From the NCBI RefSeq assembly GCF_000239695.1, contig NZ_JH470338.1, positions 989,327 through 1,053,326 of the forward strand: a stretch of DNA of 64,000 nt. The letters are read 5' to 3'. Of this stretch, positions 1 to 8,903 are shown piece after piece. A model generated the notes under the pieces. The model did not search any database. It was given only the letters and a program-made list of their open reading frames with translations, and was not told the DNA's origin. The translations under genes were made by a program, and so were the position numbers. The DNA is from Actinomyces graevenitzii C83 (GTDB lineage Bacteria; Actinomycetota; Actinomycetes; Actinomycetales; Actinomycetaceae). Position 1 is the first letter of the stretch. Every line of letters starts with the position of its first letter.

Positions 1-1060
1 ACAGCTCACGGGCGTGGGCCTGGGAGGCGGCCTTGAATTCCTGTACTTGGGTTTTGGTTAGACCTTTTAGTACCTGGGCTAGGTCGCTGGCGCTGTAGCC
101 TGGCGCCACCACGCCTAAGCTGGCTTCTTCAACGATGCGGGCCATCTCGGGGCTGGGGCCTACCACTACGCCTAGGCGGGCCTGTACAAAGTCAAAGAGC
201 TTATTGGGCAGGGCGTTGGCGAAGTTGAAGTTGATGGGCGGCAGTAGGTGTACCCCTAGGTCGTAGCCGTTTAGAGTTTCAATTAGCTGCGCATAGGGCA
301 CTGGCGGGTGCACGGTGATGGCACTGTTTTCCTGGGCTCGCTGTTTTAGGTGTTCTAGGTGCTCAGGGTCGTTGGGGGTTAGGTATAGGTCTAGGGTGCA
401 GTTGCCGGCCTCGATGACGCCGTCCACGATGGCTTCAATGTTGCGTTCGCGGTGGGAGGTGCCTGAGTGCACTAGGCGGATGGGCTCAGCTACCGGGGTT
501 GGGTTTAGCTGCCAGTAGGGGGTGGCGTTAGTGACTACCCCTACTTTGGCGCCGGTTTGTACCTCATATTCCTGCGCGATGCGCTTGGAAACGGTGGTGA
601 CTGACTGGCAGCGCGGCAGGTAGCGCTGGCATAGCCACAGGTACCAGGGGCCAATACGCTTAGCCCAGGGGGCCTGTTCTTCCTGTAGGCGCGGGAAGTA
701 TTCGTGGATGTCGGCGTGTACCCCTAGGCGTGGGCGTAGGGAGAGGGCTAGCGGCACGGTGTCGATGTCGTCAGCTAGGATGGCGTCGAATTTGAGGCCC
801 TTGAGGGCTTTGGCGGCGTTGCGTACGTCTGGCATTAGCCAGTAGCCGGCTTTGTAGGCTTTTAGCTCTAGCAGCGCATCCCAGGTTTTGCCTGGCAAGG
901 TGGCGTGGGTTAGCTCTAGGTGGCGTTTGACGCCTTCGGGGGCGGGGCCAAAGCCGCAGGTAGTGACCTCATATTTGGGGCTGAATAGGCGCACTTGTTT
1001 AAGTACTCGCGCGTCGCGAGCAATGGGGGAAAACGAGATAATCAGTAGTTTTTTGCTCAT
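1..1060 (-). CDS. Glycosyltransferase family 4 (GT-B fold), 3' end outside window
   Basis: The frame opens at ATG 1060-1058 and stays open to base 1 (at least 353 codons), so only the C-terminus is missing. AAGGAG lies 5 nt upstream and overlaps the stop of the preceding ABC exporter gene, which suggests translational coupling. The N-terminus (KLLIISFSPIARDARVLKQ) is the first Rossmann strand and the arginine-rich loop seen in GT4 enzymes. Near the end, NALPNKLFDFVQARLGVVV matches the nucleotide-sugar-binding segment of GT-B enzymes. It probably adds a sugar to a cell-envelope glycan at the cytoplasmic face. The sugar cannot be read from sequence. About two thirds of its leucines are CTA by my hand count, which is unusual for an actinobacterium. 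Confidence 0.8.
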   Translation of the reverse strand, partial: MSKKLLIISFSPIARDARVLKQVRLFSPKYEVTTCGFGPAPEGVKRHLELTHATLPGKTWDALLELKAYKAGYWLMPDVRNAAKALKGLKFDAILADDIDTVPLALSLRPRLGVHADIHEYFPRLQEEQAPWAKRIGPWYLWLCQRYLPRCQSVTTVSKRIAQEYEVQTGAKVGVVTNATPYWQLNPTPVAEPIRLVHSGTSHRERNIEAIVDGVIEAGNCTLDLYLTPNDPEHLEHLKQRAQENSAITVHPPVPYAQLIETLNGYDLGVHLLPPINFNFANALPNKLFDFVQARLGVVVGPSPEMARIVEEASLGVVAPGYSASDLAQVLKGLTKTQVQEFKAASQAHAREL

Positions 1061-1069
1061 ATCTGCTCC

Positions 1070-2848
1070 TTAGGCCAAGCCCGCTAGGTGTGCCTGTACG
1101 GCGAATTCGGGTTCTTTTTCTACCAGCTCATCGAAGGTGCCGCTGGCTTTGAGCTCACCGGCGCGCATGAAACAAATCATGTCGTTGTGGCGGATGGTTG
1201 ATAGGCGGTGTGCCACTGAGATCACCGTGACTTGGCCGTGCAGCTGGGAGATGGCATTGGCGACGGCGTCCTCGGTTTTGGTGTCTAGCGCACTGGTGGC
1301 CTCGTCTAGCACTAGCACCAGCGGGTCGGAGTATAGGGCGCGGGCGATACCTAGACGCTGGCGTTCACCGCCGGAGAGGGCCAGGCCGCGTTCACCGATA
1401 CGCTCATTGATGCCCTCTGGCCGCCCGGCGATCACCTGGGAGAGCTGGGCCATTTCAATGACTCGCTTTACGCGCTCTTCGTCATAGTCATCGCCCCAGG
1501 TCAGGGCGATGTTTTGGGCGATGGTGGCGTCAAAGAGGGTAACTTCCTGGGGGACGTAACCGACGCGTTTACGCCAGGCACCTAGCACGTCATCCATGTT
1601 TTGCTGGCCAATGAAAATCTGGCCCTGCTGGGGTACTAGTAGCCCCAAAATAATGTCTACTAGCGTGGATTTACCGCTGCCGGAGGTGCCCACAATACCT
1701 ACGGAGGAGCCCATGGGGATGGTTAGGCTTAGGTCTTTAACGGCGCTGGTTTGGGCGCTGGGGTAGGTGAAGGTGATGTTTTTTAGGCGCAATGCGTCAG
1801 GTTCGCCCTGTAGCTGCTGGGTGCCTAGGTCTTCAGCGTTTTCCTGGTAGCGCTTGGCGTCGTTGATGTCGCGCAGCACCGCCTCTAGGTGGGGCAGGGA
1901 GTTGGCAGTGGTGGTCATAACTGACTGGAAGGTCACGATGGTGGGCATGATCCTGAACCCGGCCACACCAAATAGGGCGATTGCGCTAAGCGCCCCGGTG
2001 GTGCCTTGGCTCCACCATGCCACGGCCCCTACCAGCACGAATCCACCCACCATGGCGGCTTCAATTACACGCTGGGGCACGGCCCCGAGGAACTGGATGT
2101 TGGCGCGGGCCCGGGTGGAGTGTTCACGGTTTTCGTGTACTACACGTGAAACATCAGCGAATTTGTCGCGCAGGGTGATTTCTTTAAGGGAGGAGACCAT
2201 TTCGGTCATGAGTTTGGTGATGCGCAGCGAGTAGCGCATGTTTACTCGTCCGGCCACCACGGCTGAGCGGGAAACCACCAGGTTCATGAACATGGCTACC
2301 AGTCCCAGGTACACCAGGGTGATGAGGGCGGTTGAGGGCTGTGCTACCAGCAACACCACCACTACCGCAATAAAGCTGACGATCTGCTGGGGTAAACTCA
2401 CCGCCGGCAGCAGCACACCGGAGATAGTGTTGGCGATACCCACGTCGGCCATACGCACGATTTCCGCCGTCGAGCGCGCTAACCGCTCAGTCCAGGGGGC
2501 GCGGATGTAGGCGTTAAAAAGCTCGTCACCAACCACCATTTCGTAGCTGGCAAAGCGACGGGTGGCGAACCACTGAATCACCAAAGCCAAAATGGCTTTC
2601 AAAATCATCAGCGCACACACCACTAGCAGCAGCCAAGGATAGTTACTGGGGCCAAGCTTGCCGAGCAGTGGCATGGTCATGGCCTCACCCTTGATCATGG
2701 GGGTGAGCATCAGGGCCAGTAGACCTAAAGCAACCGTATCTAAAATCGCCAAAGCTGAGGTGGATACCATGTATATCCACAAGAACCTATTAGTACCCTC
2801 CGGCAGCAAGGGTACTAGCTGGCGAATTGCGTCTATCAGCCGTTTCAT
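1070..2848 (-). CDS. ABC transporter, fused membrane and ATPase domains (exporter type)
   Basis: A 592-residue half-transporter. About six hydrophobic segments (residues 20-320) are followed by an ATPase domain from about 350. Walker A GTSGSGKST is at 387-395, the signature LSGGE at 491-495, Walker B VLVLDE at 511-516, and the switch histidine is in AHRLS near 547, so it should be catalytically competent as a homodimer. The family includes MsbA-like and glycan or lipid-linked sugar exporters. Its place between glycosyltransferase genes suggests it flips or exports the glycan intermediate made here, but that is inference. Its start overlaps the upstream GT2 stop by 4 nt (ATGA). Confidence 0.88.
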   Translation of the reverse strand: MKRLIDAIRQLVPLLPEGTNRFLWIYMVSTSALAILDTVALGLLALMLTPMIKGEAMTMPLLGKLGPSNYPWLLLVVCALMILKAILALVIQWFATRRFASYEMVVGDELFNAYIRAPWTERLARSTAEIVRMADVGIANTISGVLLPAVSLPQQIVSFIAVVVVLLVAQPSTALITLVYLGLVAMFMNLVVSRSAVVAGRVNMRYSLRITKLMTEMVSSLKEITLRDKFADVSRVVHENREHSTRARANIQFLGAVPQRVIEAAMVGGFVLVGAVAWWSQGTTGALSAIALFGVAGFRIMPTIVTFQSVMTTTANSLPHLEAVLRDINDAKRYQENAEDLGTQQLQGEPDALRLKNITFTYPSAQTSAVKDLSLTIPMGSSVGIVGTSGSGKSTLVDIILGLLVPQQGQIFIGQQNMDDVLGAWRKRVGYVPQEVTLFDATIAQNIALTWGDDYDEERVKRVIEMAQLSQVIAGRPEGINERIGERGLALSGGERQRLGIARALYSDPLVLVLDEATSALDTKTEDAVANAISQLHGQVTVISVAHRLSTIRHNDMICFMRAGELKASGTFDELVEKEPEFAVQAHLAGLA

Positions 2849-3975
2849 TTGTCTCCCCGGTTGAGGGTATCTAGCAATTGGTTTAGTTTACGCGCACCCC
2901 AATGGGCTACGCGGCTTTGACGGCTAAACCAGCCGCGCGCGCTAACCGGAGCCACGGTATTAGCCGGGCCGCCTTGGTTCAAGGTGGCGGCGGCTTGGCG
3001 CGCACCCAGTAGGCGAGTTTGGCGCTGATCATCGCTGACGCCCTCACCGCCAGCAATGATCAAGGCGTCAACCAGGCGCGCCTCGTTACGGCTAAGTACC
3101 TGATAGTAGCGCGGGGCTAGAATAAGCACCTTGGTTAGTAGCGTGTAGAGGTAGTCAACATCGTCCGGGCTTAGATCGTGGCTGTGTTTGGCCACTGCCG
3201 GCAGAATACTTTTACGCACCAGGCGCACGGCCAGGGCTTGGCGGGCAGCGGGTTTTAGCTGCTCAGCCCAGGTGGAGTTGGCTACGATAGCAACCCCTGC
3301 GCACTGTTGCTCAATGGTGAAGGGGGTGGAGGTGACCCGCACGCCGCCGTCGTCGGCCTCAATGTATTTAGGTTCGCTAGCTGGCAGCAGGTCGATACGC
3401 TGGGCCACCATAAATAGGCGACTGGAGTAGGCCAGGTCCTCCCCTGTGCGCAGACCTGAGCTCATGCGGATTTGGTAGCGCTTTAGTAGCTCGGTGCGTA
3501 CCAGCATCAGTGGCCCGGTGCGGTAGGTGAGGCGGTCTTTAACGGGGTCTAGGCAACGACGGCGTCCCACGCGCACCGGGGGTAAGTCTAGGGTGCCGGT
3601 AGCAGCCTCTAGGGTGGGTAGGATCAAAATGTCGACGCTGGGGTTGGCTTTGAGGTATTTAGCCCAGGCTTTACCGGCACCGCTTTGGTAATAGTCGTCT
3701 GAGCCCATAGCGGTTACGTAGGGGGCACTAGCGGCCTCCAGGCCGGTATTCAGTGGGCCAGCCGGCGAAGGAATACCATCTGTGCAGGTCAGGATCTGTA
3801 CGCGGGAGCCAAATTGTTCTAGGCGTTGGCGGATAGGCTGCGGATCAATATTGTGCACCACCACGATTGCGCCATTGGTGGTGTTGCCTTCAACCACACT
3901 GGCTACGGCACGTTCAATAGGACGCTCATAGCGGTGGATGGCGATCACTACCTGCACTAGGGGCTTTTTTGTCAC
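2845..3975 (-). CDS. Glycosyltransferase family 2 (GT-A fold)
   Basis: 376 residues. The N-terminal VQVVIAIHRYERPIERAVAS is the GT2 nucleotide-binding strand and loop, and SDD at residues 92-94 is the DXD-like metal and nucleotide-sugar site. The C-terminal third is unlike the catalytic core, is basic, and may contact membrane or acceptor. It overlaps both neighbours by 4 nt within the minus-strand glycan operon. The donor and acceptor are unknown. It presumably extends the same envelope polysaccharide as its neighbours. Confidence 0.8.
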   Translation of the reverse strand: MTKKPLVQVVIAIHRYERPIERAVASVVEGNTTNGAIVVVHNIDPQPIRQRLEQFGSRVQILTCTDGIPSPAGPLNTGLEAASAPYVTAMGSDDYYQSGAGKAWAKYLKANPSVDILILPTLEAATGTLDLPPVRVGRRRCLDPVKDRLTYRTGPLMLVRTELLKRYQIRMSSGLRTGEDLAYSSRLFMVAQRIDLLPASEPKYIEADDGGVRVTSTPFTIEQQCAGVAIVANSTWAEQLKPAARQALAVRLVRKSILPAVAKHSHDLSPDDVDYLYTLLTKVLILAPRYYQVLSRNEARLVDALIIAGGEGVSDDQRQTRLLGARQAAATLNQGGPANTVAPVSARGWFSRQSRVAHWGARKLNQLLDTLNRGDK

Positions 3976-5513
3976 TGCGACCCTCCTAGCACTACCTGGT
4001 CTAGCAGCGGCAAGGTCACCTGAGCGTCAAGGTTAGCTAGCGTCCACTGGCTGGCCTGCTCAGCTACCTCTGGCTTAGTTAAACCAGACTCGTTGGTGTT
4101 ATCCAAGATGCGTTGCGCTGCGGCACGCGGGCTGTCCACTACCCAGTCAGCGGGGTAAATAGTTTCGGGTCCACCCAGGCTGGCCAGGCCCGGCCAGTTA
4201 CGCACTACCGGCAGGCAGCCCGAAGCAGCGCCTTGCTGCACTGAAATATGTACGCCTTCAACCATAGAGGAGGACAAAATCACGGTAGCTTTACGCAAAA
4301 CCTCGGGCATATCGCTGCGGTAACCCAAGCTTTGCACGCCCAGCTGCTGGCAGCGCTGGTTGAAGCTATCCCAATAGCTACCCCCAGCTGTGGGCGCCTC
4401 CCCCACTAAGGTAAGCTTCCAGGGTTTGTCAGAAAGCTGGCGCAGCTGCTCAAGCACATCTAGGGCCCAAGCGGGGTCTTTAACTAGGCGGTCATAGCCC
4501 ACCAGCATGATGCTGTATGCAGCCGGCTGGAGTTTGGACAGCTTAAAAGAAGCCAAATCCATACAGTTGGGAACATAGTTAATGCGGGTGCGCTCAGCTA
4601 CCCCCAATACGGTTGAGGTCAGTGCCCGCGTCACCGGCGGGGCAATGGTGATTAGGTCAGAGACGTTTTCCCAACGGGTAAGCAGCGGCATCATAGTAAA
4701 TGCCTCAAATTTGTGAACCCGTACCAGTAGACGCGGGCTACCTACGCTAGTTAAATCCGTGCCGCTTAGACGCGCGGCCAGGGCACTGCCCCACTCCACA
4801 TAGACTGTGTCAGCCCACTGTAGATCTTTACGTAAAAATTCTGGAACCTCAGTGTCACGGTTTTCTAGCCGGTCAGTGATGGTTTGCAGGACTGAGCAAA
4901 AATCTAGTTCTTCGTCTCCCAGCTGGCGGATACGCACCTGGGCTTTTTGCGGCCAGTAGCCAATGATTGGCTCCATAAAGTTGAAGTTTGTGTCGGTAAG
5001 CACCAGTAGATGCTCAGCGCGTGGACGCTGAGCCTGCACCACATGGGCGCTTACCACCTGGTTACCCTCTGCCTTGGCCCAAGGCAGATCCACGCCGGTG
5101 GTGGCCACCTGAGCGGGCTCCACTATGGCGCCGTCGCCGCGCAAACGCGCCACCACTGGGGAGGTAAATAGGTAATTACGCAGACGCGGGTCCATCTCAG
5201 CAATAGGCGAATGGTTAAGCCCCTGCTCAATGGTGGGGTGGAAAATCAGTTTCAGGGCCTCTAAAACCTGTGCGGCGTCGCCTTGGGCCCCGGCGCGTTC
5301 AAGCAGGACGCTAGCGTGCTCTAGCCAATTGGGGGCTAGCTCCTGGTAGGAGCCATCTGGGTCTGCCTCTAGGCGTGACAAATCCAGCAGTACCTGGGAA
5401 CGCGCTTGGTCTCCCATACTTGCCCCCTTCCACAGCATCCGCGAAATGGCGCCGTGGCCCTGGTTGGCGGCCACATAACCAGCTTTAACTAGAGTGTCAG
5501 TTAATTTACTCAT
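3972..5513 (-). CDS. Glycosyltransferase, GT4-like
   Basis: 513 residues from ATG 5513. I prefer this start to the in-frame ATG at 5552 because AGGA lies 5 nt upstream and the longer form would run 32 nt into the preceding gene. The C-terminal half has GT-B features: a strand-turn MLVGYDRLVKDPAWALDVLEQL and the donor-site segment EGVHISVQQGAASGCLPVV, with the glutamate and glycine-rich turn of GT4 enzymes. The N-terminal half is divergent. It sits in the overlapping minus-strand glycan operon. Function beyond sugar transfer is not readable. Confidence 0.75.
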   Translation of the reverse strand: MSKLTDTLVKAGYVAANQGHGAISRMLWKGASMGDQARSQVLLDLSRLEADPDGSYQELAPNWLEHASVLLERAGAQGDAAQVLEALKLIFHPTIEQGLNHSPIAEMDPRLRNYLFTSPVVARLRGDGAIVEPAQVATTGVDLPWAKAEGNQVVSAHVVQAQRPRAEHLLVLTDTNFNFMEPIIGYWPQKAQVRIRQLGDEELDFCSVLQTITDRLENRDTEVPEFLRKDLQWADTVYVEWGSALAARLSGTDLTSVGSPRLLVRVHKFEAFTMMPLLTRWENVSDLITIAPPVTRALTSTVLGVAERTRINYVPNCMDLASFKLSKLQPAAYSIMLVGYDRLVKDPAWALDVLEQLRQLSDKPWKLTLVGEAPTAGGSYWDSFNQRCQQLGVQSLGYRSDMPEVLRKATVILSSSMVEGVHISVQQGAASGCLPVVRNWPGLASLGGPETIYPADWVVDSPRAAAQRILDNTNESGLTKPEVAEQASQWTLANLDAQVTLPLLDQVVLGGSQ

Positions 5514-5520
5514 CGGTGTC

Positions 5521-7647
5521 CTATAGTTCTTGAGCACCGGGCCAGTGATCATATTTAACGCCCGGCTGGGGATCTGGGATACCGTTGGGCTCCCATTCGG
5601 GGTCTGCGGGGCTAAGAGTTTTAGCCACTACTGGGCGTTGGCCCAGGTTACATACATCAATGCGCCACAGCACGGCGGAGCCGTCAGAGGCGGCAGCTAT
5701 CTTAGTGAAACCAGTCCAGGTGACCACGCCATATAGGCCGCTGCGGTACTGGGAGGTGTTGTAGCCGCTAAAACGCCGGTTTACATCCTGGTAGTAGTAG
5801 TCGATGCCGTGTTTACGCAGCAGCTGACATACCTTGGGGTCAGTGTGGATCTTGCGGAAGTTTTTAAGCAGGTAGGTGCCGTCCACGTCCTCAGCTTTAG
5901 TGCCGGCAAACACCCACACGCTACGCCGACCGGTCATAAAGGGCAGTAAGCCTGCCCCGCTTACCGGGTCACCAATTACTACCGCCTCACGTGGCAGTAC
6001 GTCAGGTAGGCGGTGAATCATGGCCAGTTCAGATTCAGAAACCATGAAGTTAGAGTCTGAGGTGTTGGGGAAAAACACCTGGCGGGTATCGCCCAGCAGC
6101 AACGGTGCGCTTAGACCGGTAGCAGCCAAGAAAACCGCTCCGGCAGCAGCCAGTACTTCACGCCCATGCAGGCTAATGCGTTTAGCTACCTCCAAGAAAC
6201 CCAAGGTGAGCAGCGGTATTAAAGCAATAGCTGACATGGCTTCAGTACGCAGCGGGTTGTTGTAAAACACCCCGGTCAGCTCAGTTAGCACCGGGATAGG
6301 CGCCATGGTGGCAAAAGTTAGCGGCAGGCAGCACAGCCACGCCACCACCAGGGAGCGGTACTTACAGTAGCGGAAAGCCGTGTAAATTCCCGCCAGCTGC
6401 AAGAAAGCCAGCACCCAGTGGATGGGAGTAAGTAGATTTTGACCTACCGTGCCGTAGGAAAGCAGCGGCAAAGATTGCAGTTTGGCACTTAAATAGTTCC
6501 AGTCACGCACCGTGCCCCGGTGGATGTAGTCATACCAAGGGCCGGGCACAAACACTGCCACCGCCACCGCGATAACCACACCAAAAGCTAGGGCCAACAG
6601 GGCCCCACCGCGCAGGTACTTGCCGCCAGCCACCATCCGGTAGCCTTCCAAACCGGTGCGGGCCCAGGCCAAAATCACCAGCGGCCAGCCCAAAACCACC
6701 AGGGCTGAGGGGTGAGCTACCGCCACCCCGTAAACCGCCGGCAGTGGGGTTAATAGGGCGCATAGCCCCAGCACCTTATGGCCACTGCGCCAGCTAAAAC
6801 CGCAGCGGTGTACGCATTGCAGCATAAAGGCGGCCACCGCCGGGCATACCGCCACTGCTAGGCAGTAGGGCCACATGGCTTTATCAATAGTTAGCAGCCA
6901 GGGGAACGCCGGGATCAGGGCAGTTAGCCCTAAAGAAACATAGGGAGCCAGCGGATGGTCAGTGAACAGCTCACGGCTCAAATAAACAATCGAAATGCAC
7001 CACAGCAGGGCCACCAAAGCAATCAGGGAGTTGGTGGTGGCCACATTAGTTTCCCAGGAAGGAGAGGCCAAAGACACAATTTGGTGCCACACCGTGGGAT
7101 AGAAACTGTGGGCCTCAGTTAGCCCAAATAGACGCTGGTTAGCCGAAAACATAGAGGTGTTTTCGGTGTTAGTAATAGCCCACACCTGGTTGTAGTGGTA
7201 AAGCGCATCACCTAGCTGAATCGGCCGGTCACTGGCCCCACCATAGAAGAACGGAAAGGCGCTAAGCAGCCAGGTAACCACTGCTGCCCCAATTAGGGAG
7301 GCGTCAGCTCTAAGCTGCTCTTTCCAGCCGTCTAGCGCGCCATCTCCACGAGTAACTGAAGCTGGGTCAGTGCCAATCCAGCGCCGCAAAGCCCAGCGCA
7401 AAGACAGCATCAACAACGCACACAAAATGGTGGCGTTAATAACCGGGTTCCAGTCCCAGTGCAAATGCGCCCGGGCCGCCACCACCCCCAGCACAGAGTA
7501 GAGCGCAAAAGAGAAAGCCGGCGCCAAAGCCAGACGTCGCAAACTCCCGCGCAAACCAGCTGATACCGCCAACACCCAGCCCGTCCCAAACAAAGCCAAT
7601 AGCAGGGACGGAAGGGTGGTTAAGGTAGGCAGCCAGTTAGCAATCAA
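5521..7647 (-). CDS. Polytopic membrane protein, DUF6541-like
   Basis: 708 residues with roughly a dozen or more hydrophobic segments over the first 520, then a soluble C-terminal domain of about 190 residues. Size, the multi-spanning N-terminus and the locus fit the actinobacterial DUF6541 family found beside glycosyltransferases, which resembles GT-C enzymes that use polyprenyl-phosphate sugars. I recognise the family by general resemblance only. In this operon it could be the polymerase, a membrane glycosyltransferase or a transport component. It overlaps the upstream GT4 gene by 4 nt and ends 7 nt before the next start. Confidence 0.7.
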   Translation of the reverse strand: MIANWLPTLTTLPSLLLALFGTGWVLAVSAGLRGSLRRLALAPAFSFALYSVLGVVAARAHLHWDWNPVINATILCALLMLSLRWALRRWIGTDPASVTRGDGALDGWKEQLRADASLIGAAVVTWLLSAFPFFYGGASDRPIQLGDALYHYNQVWAITNTENTSMFSANQRLFGLTEAHSFYPTVWHQIVSLASPSWETNVATTNSLIALVALLWCISIVYLSRELFTDHPLAPYVSLGLTALIPAFPWLLTIDKAMWPYCLAVAVCPAVAAFMLQCVHRCGFSWRSGHKVLGLCALLTPLPAVYGVAVAHPSALVVLGWPLVILAWARTGLEGYRMVAGGKYLRGGALLALAFGVVIAVAVAVFVPGPWYDYIHRGTVRDWNYLSAKLQSLPLLSYGTVGQNLLTPIHWVLAFLQLAGIYTAFRYCKYRSLVVAWLCCLPLTFATMAPIPVLTELTGVFYNNPLRTEAMSAIALIPLLTLGFLEVAKRISLHGREVLAAAGAVFLAATGLSAPLLLGDTRQVFFPNTSDSNFMVSESELAMIHRLPDVLPREAVVIGDPVSGAGLLPFMTGRRSVWVFAGTKAEDVDGTYLLKNFRKIHTDPKVCQLLRKHGIDYYYQDVNRRFSGYNTSQYRSGLYGVVTWTGFTKIAAASDGSAVLWRIDVCNLGQRPVVAKTLSPADPEWEPNGIPDPQPGVKYDHWPGAQEL

Positions 7648-8903
7648 CGGATCACATCCACGATTACCCGTGCTACGGCATCAGCAGCCGCCCGCTGGGA
7701 GCGATTTTCCACCACCCACTTGCGTAGCTGCTGGCGCCACTTAGGAGTCTGAGGGCTTTGGGCACGTTTGAGTGCGGCCAGCATAGCCTGGGCCACGTCG
7801 TCCACACGGTAATCAACCGCCCAACCCAGATCTTGGCTACGCACCTCCTTAACTACCGGGCCTAGGCCCGCATAAATCACCGGGGTGGCGCAGGCCAAAG
7901 CCGAAAGCACCTTAGTGGGGTAAGCAAAGTCGTAACCCTGACCGGGCTTAATCGACACCAGCGCTGCCACCGCGTCACTTTGCCAAGCCGCAGCCGAGCG
8001 GGGATCTTGCGGGGGCAGCACCAAGGCGGCCGGGGTTTGGGCGGAGTAAGCGTCGTTTATCTGCTCAGCCAGCTCAGTTAGCACCGGCCAATGCGAACCT
8101 TTACCAATGAAAACCAGCTGCGCCTGGGGGACCTGGGCACGTACCTGTTTAAAAGCCTCAATGAAAATATCGGCCCCCTGCCACTCACTAGCCGTGCCAG
8201 CATAAATAAAGTAGGGGCCAGTAACGCCATGAGCCGCACCAATATGGCCAGAAACCGGGGTAAAACGGTCAGTGTCAATACCGTTATTAACCACCTCAAC
8301 ACGCCGGGCCCCCAGCTGACGGGCCCGGATAGCGACGCCGTCGTTAACCGCAATCACAGCCTTAGCCCCCCGCATTGCGAAAGACTCCATCAGCTGCACA
8401 GCCTTAGCCACCGCCGGGCTGACCCCGGTAGAAACCGTGGCGTCACTCCACACATCAGGGGCATACCACACGTAAGGGATACGTCGCAGCGTAGTTACCG
8501 CACGCACCACCACGCCGGTAGTAGGCGGGGGTTCTACCAGCAACACCGCCGGCTTTTTAGCCGCCAGCAAACGGCCAAACAAGGGCAGGTCAAAAGACAT
8601 ATAGGGCACATAGCCGCGCAGGTAGCCGGACTTATCGCGCAGCACCGGCCAGCGACTAACGCTTACGCCCTGGGGATCTTCAGGTTTAGGGCCATCAGCT
8701 GGGGGCTGGCTGGTAAGTACCCGCACCGGAATGTCTAGCCGCCGCAAAGCCCGTTCTACGCCGTCGAGCCTGAAAGAAGCCGCAGCCGCCTCCGGCAGAT
8801 GAATACGGGTAGCCAGAGTTACCCCTTTAGCCTTAGCACGCGCTAACTTGTCGGCAAAAGGCTGGTGCGCCTGACTTGCCATGCCGGCTTGCTGATCACT
8901 CAC
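7644..8903 (-). CDS. Glycosyltransferase family 4
   Basis: 419 residues. It has the GT-B layout: an N-terminal acceptor domain, VVNNGIDTDRFTPV at the domain junction (the NGID motif common in GT4), then PYFIYAGTASEWQGADIFIEAF as the first strand of the donor domain, and SALACATPVIYAGLGPV near the nucleotide-sugar site. Start ATG 8903 overlaps the stop of the upstream GT4 gene by 4 nt. It is cytoplasmic or membrane-associated, part of the envelope glycan operon, with unknown sugar specificity. Confidence 0.85.
   Translation of the reverse strand: MSDQQAGMASQAHQPFADKLARAKAKGVTLATRIHLPEAAAASFRLDGVERALRRLDIPVRVLTSQPPADGPKPEDPQGVSVSRWPVLRDKSGYLRGYVPYMSFDLPLFGRLLAAKKPAVLLVEPPPTTGVVVRAVTTLRRIPYVWYAPDVWSDATVSTGVSPAVAKAVQLMESFAMRGAKAVIAVNDGVAIRARQLGARRVEVVNNGIDTDRFTPVSGHIGAAHGVTGPYFIYAGTASEWQGADIFIEAFKQVRAQVPQAQLVFIGKGSHWPVLTELAEQINDAYSAQTPAALVLPPQDPRSAAAWQSDAVAALVSIKPGQGYDFAYPTKVLSALACATPVIYAGLGPVVKEVRSQDLGWAVDYRVDDVAQAMLAALKRAQSPQTPKWRQQLRKWVVENRSQRAAADAVARVIVDVIR

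Noticed and set aside
8091..8738. A 215-codon plus-strand frame opposite a GT4 gene
   Set aside because: The minus strand has a full GT4 enzyme. The plus-strand product has no recognisable motif and is rich in His/Arg/Thr as expected for antisense.
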